Shown here: piece after piece, positions 63,738 to 64,000 of the stretch
How the letters are laid out: each line of letters opens with the position of its first letter
How positions within the stretch are numbered: the first letter of the stretch is position 1
From: Pseudomonas pohangensis
GTDB lineage: Bacteria > Pseudomonadota > Gammaproteobacteria > Pseudomonadales > Pseudomonadaceae
NCBI RefSeq assembly: GCF_900105995.1
Contig: NZ_LT629785.1
Coordinates: forward strand, 1,736,001 to 1,800,000
DNA length: 64,000 nucleotides
Reading direction: 5' to 3'
Program-made: the position numbers and the translations under genes
Notes under the pieces: model-generated
Told to the model about the DNA's origin: nothing
The model's database searches: none
Seen by the model: the letters and a program-made list of their open reading frames with translations, nothing else

Positions 63738-64000
63738 ATGGCCAAGATCACTGCAATAAGCAAAAACATTGAACAGCCGGTTGCTGAAACGGCTGCCCCT
63801 GCACCCGTAAAGAGCACCAGGACGCCTGCCGCGAAAACGCGCAAAGCGCCAGCCACGCGCGCCAGAAAAGCACCGGCCACGCCGGCCAAAGCGGTCCGCA
63901 AGCCAACGGCCACGGGTAAAAACCTGCCCGCCGAAGGCCGCGGCATGGCCCGCACGGCACAAGCTGTCGACATGCTCTCCGACGTAGCCAACCACACGCT
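63738..64000 (+). CDS. Start of a Lys/Ala/Pro-rich protein (cut off by window end)
   Basis: At least 87 residues are visible, starting 13 bp after the MaoC gene behind AAGAGGAA. The N-terminal third is low in complexity: alternating KAP, TRA and PATP-type stretches resembling histone H1/PhaF-like tails. Not enough is visible for a domain call. A phasin or PHA-granule-associated protein would fit the context. Confidence 0.7.
   Translation, partial: MAKITAISKNIEQPVAETAAPAPVKSTRTPAAKTRKAPATRARKAPATPAKAVRKPTATGKNLPAEGRGMARTAQAVDMLSDVANHT

Overview
The window reads as a chromosomal segment of a Pseudomonas-like gammaproteobacterium. Supporting this are the pstSCAB order with a Pho box, a ppnN-type LOG protein, ZapE, medium-chain-length PHA-type PhaZ, several OruR-type AraC regulators with adjacent lipid or acyl genes, and a GC-rich, strongly biased third codon position. 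No rRNA, tRNA, CRISPR array, integrase or intact transposase was seen. All family calls are made by eye from motifs and have not been checked by database search.

Layout. 0-5 kb: an SDR, a PLP-dependent desulfhydrase-like enzyme, a coiled-coil protein, PPK2, and a Fic-like/HAD pair. 5-9.4 kb: the phosphate operon pstS-pstC-pstA-pstB (minus strand), with a Pho box, a hairpin after pstS and a terminator after pstB. 9.6-13.3 kb: ppnN and katG, convergent on a bidirectional terminator. 13.5-19.6 kb: an arsenic resistance locus of two divergent operons (arsC-arsR-arsC-arsH-phosphatase, and arsO-like/ACR3/permease/thioredoxin). 19.8-29.3 kb: a visibly more AT-rich catabolic module made of a FadR-type GntR regulator, an ACAD10/11-like dehydrogenase, a Zn-alcohol dehydrogenase, an SDR, an APH-like kinase, a pair of acyl-CoA dehydrogenases, a quinone oxidoreductase and a GST. 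29.5-39.5 kb: two tandem DUF1254 exported proteins, an enoyl-CoA hydratase, three SDRs and an exported protein, all on the minus strand, with a divergent AraC regulator, a decayed DUF1254 copy and another exported protein. Copies of one short repeat sit at about 19.67, 29.32 and 39.91 kb, at the edges of these two modules, and the last copy abuts a 178-bp MITE-like element.

40.3-46.7 kb: an IclR-linked cluster of CoA-transferase, enoyl-CoA hydratase, UPF0324 (YeiH-type) exporter and MFS carrier, with a separate TauD/TfdA dioxygenase. The two promoters carry nearly identical operator-like sequences. 46.9-53.4 kb: a fragment of an Rnk-like gene, a tandem UspA protein, a fatty-acid desaturase with a divergent AraC regulator, two poorly characterised proteins and ZapE. 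53.6-62.2 kb: a hemolysin III-like membrane protein, then an AraC-linked cluster (quinone oxidoreductase, TauD/TfdA dioxygenase, BKACE/DUF849, MFS, DsbA-family, Rieske ferredoxin, second UPF0324 exporter). 62.4-64 kb: PhaZ-like hydrolase, MaoC hydratase and the start of a Lys/Ala/Pro-rich protein, a polyhydroxyalkanoate-type neighbourhood.

The most interesting points are: (1) the 20.7-24.9 kb operon, whose dehydrogenase, SDR and kinase match the logic of the levulinate/4-hydroxyacyl-CoA pathway and of eukaryotic ACAD10/11; (2) two independent clusters that each combine a TauD-type dioxygenase, an MFS carrier and a UPF0324 exporter; (3) a partial duplication of the start of the second exporter gene, which appears to have uncoupled it from its operon and given it its own promoter/operator; and (4) the shared repeats bordering the catabolic modules.
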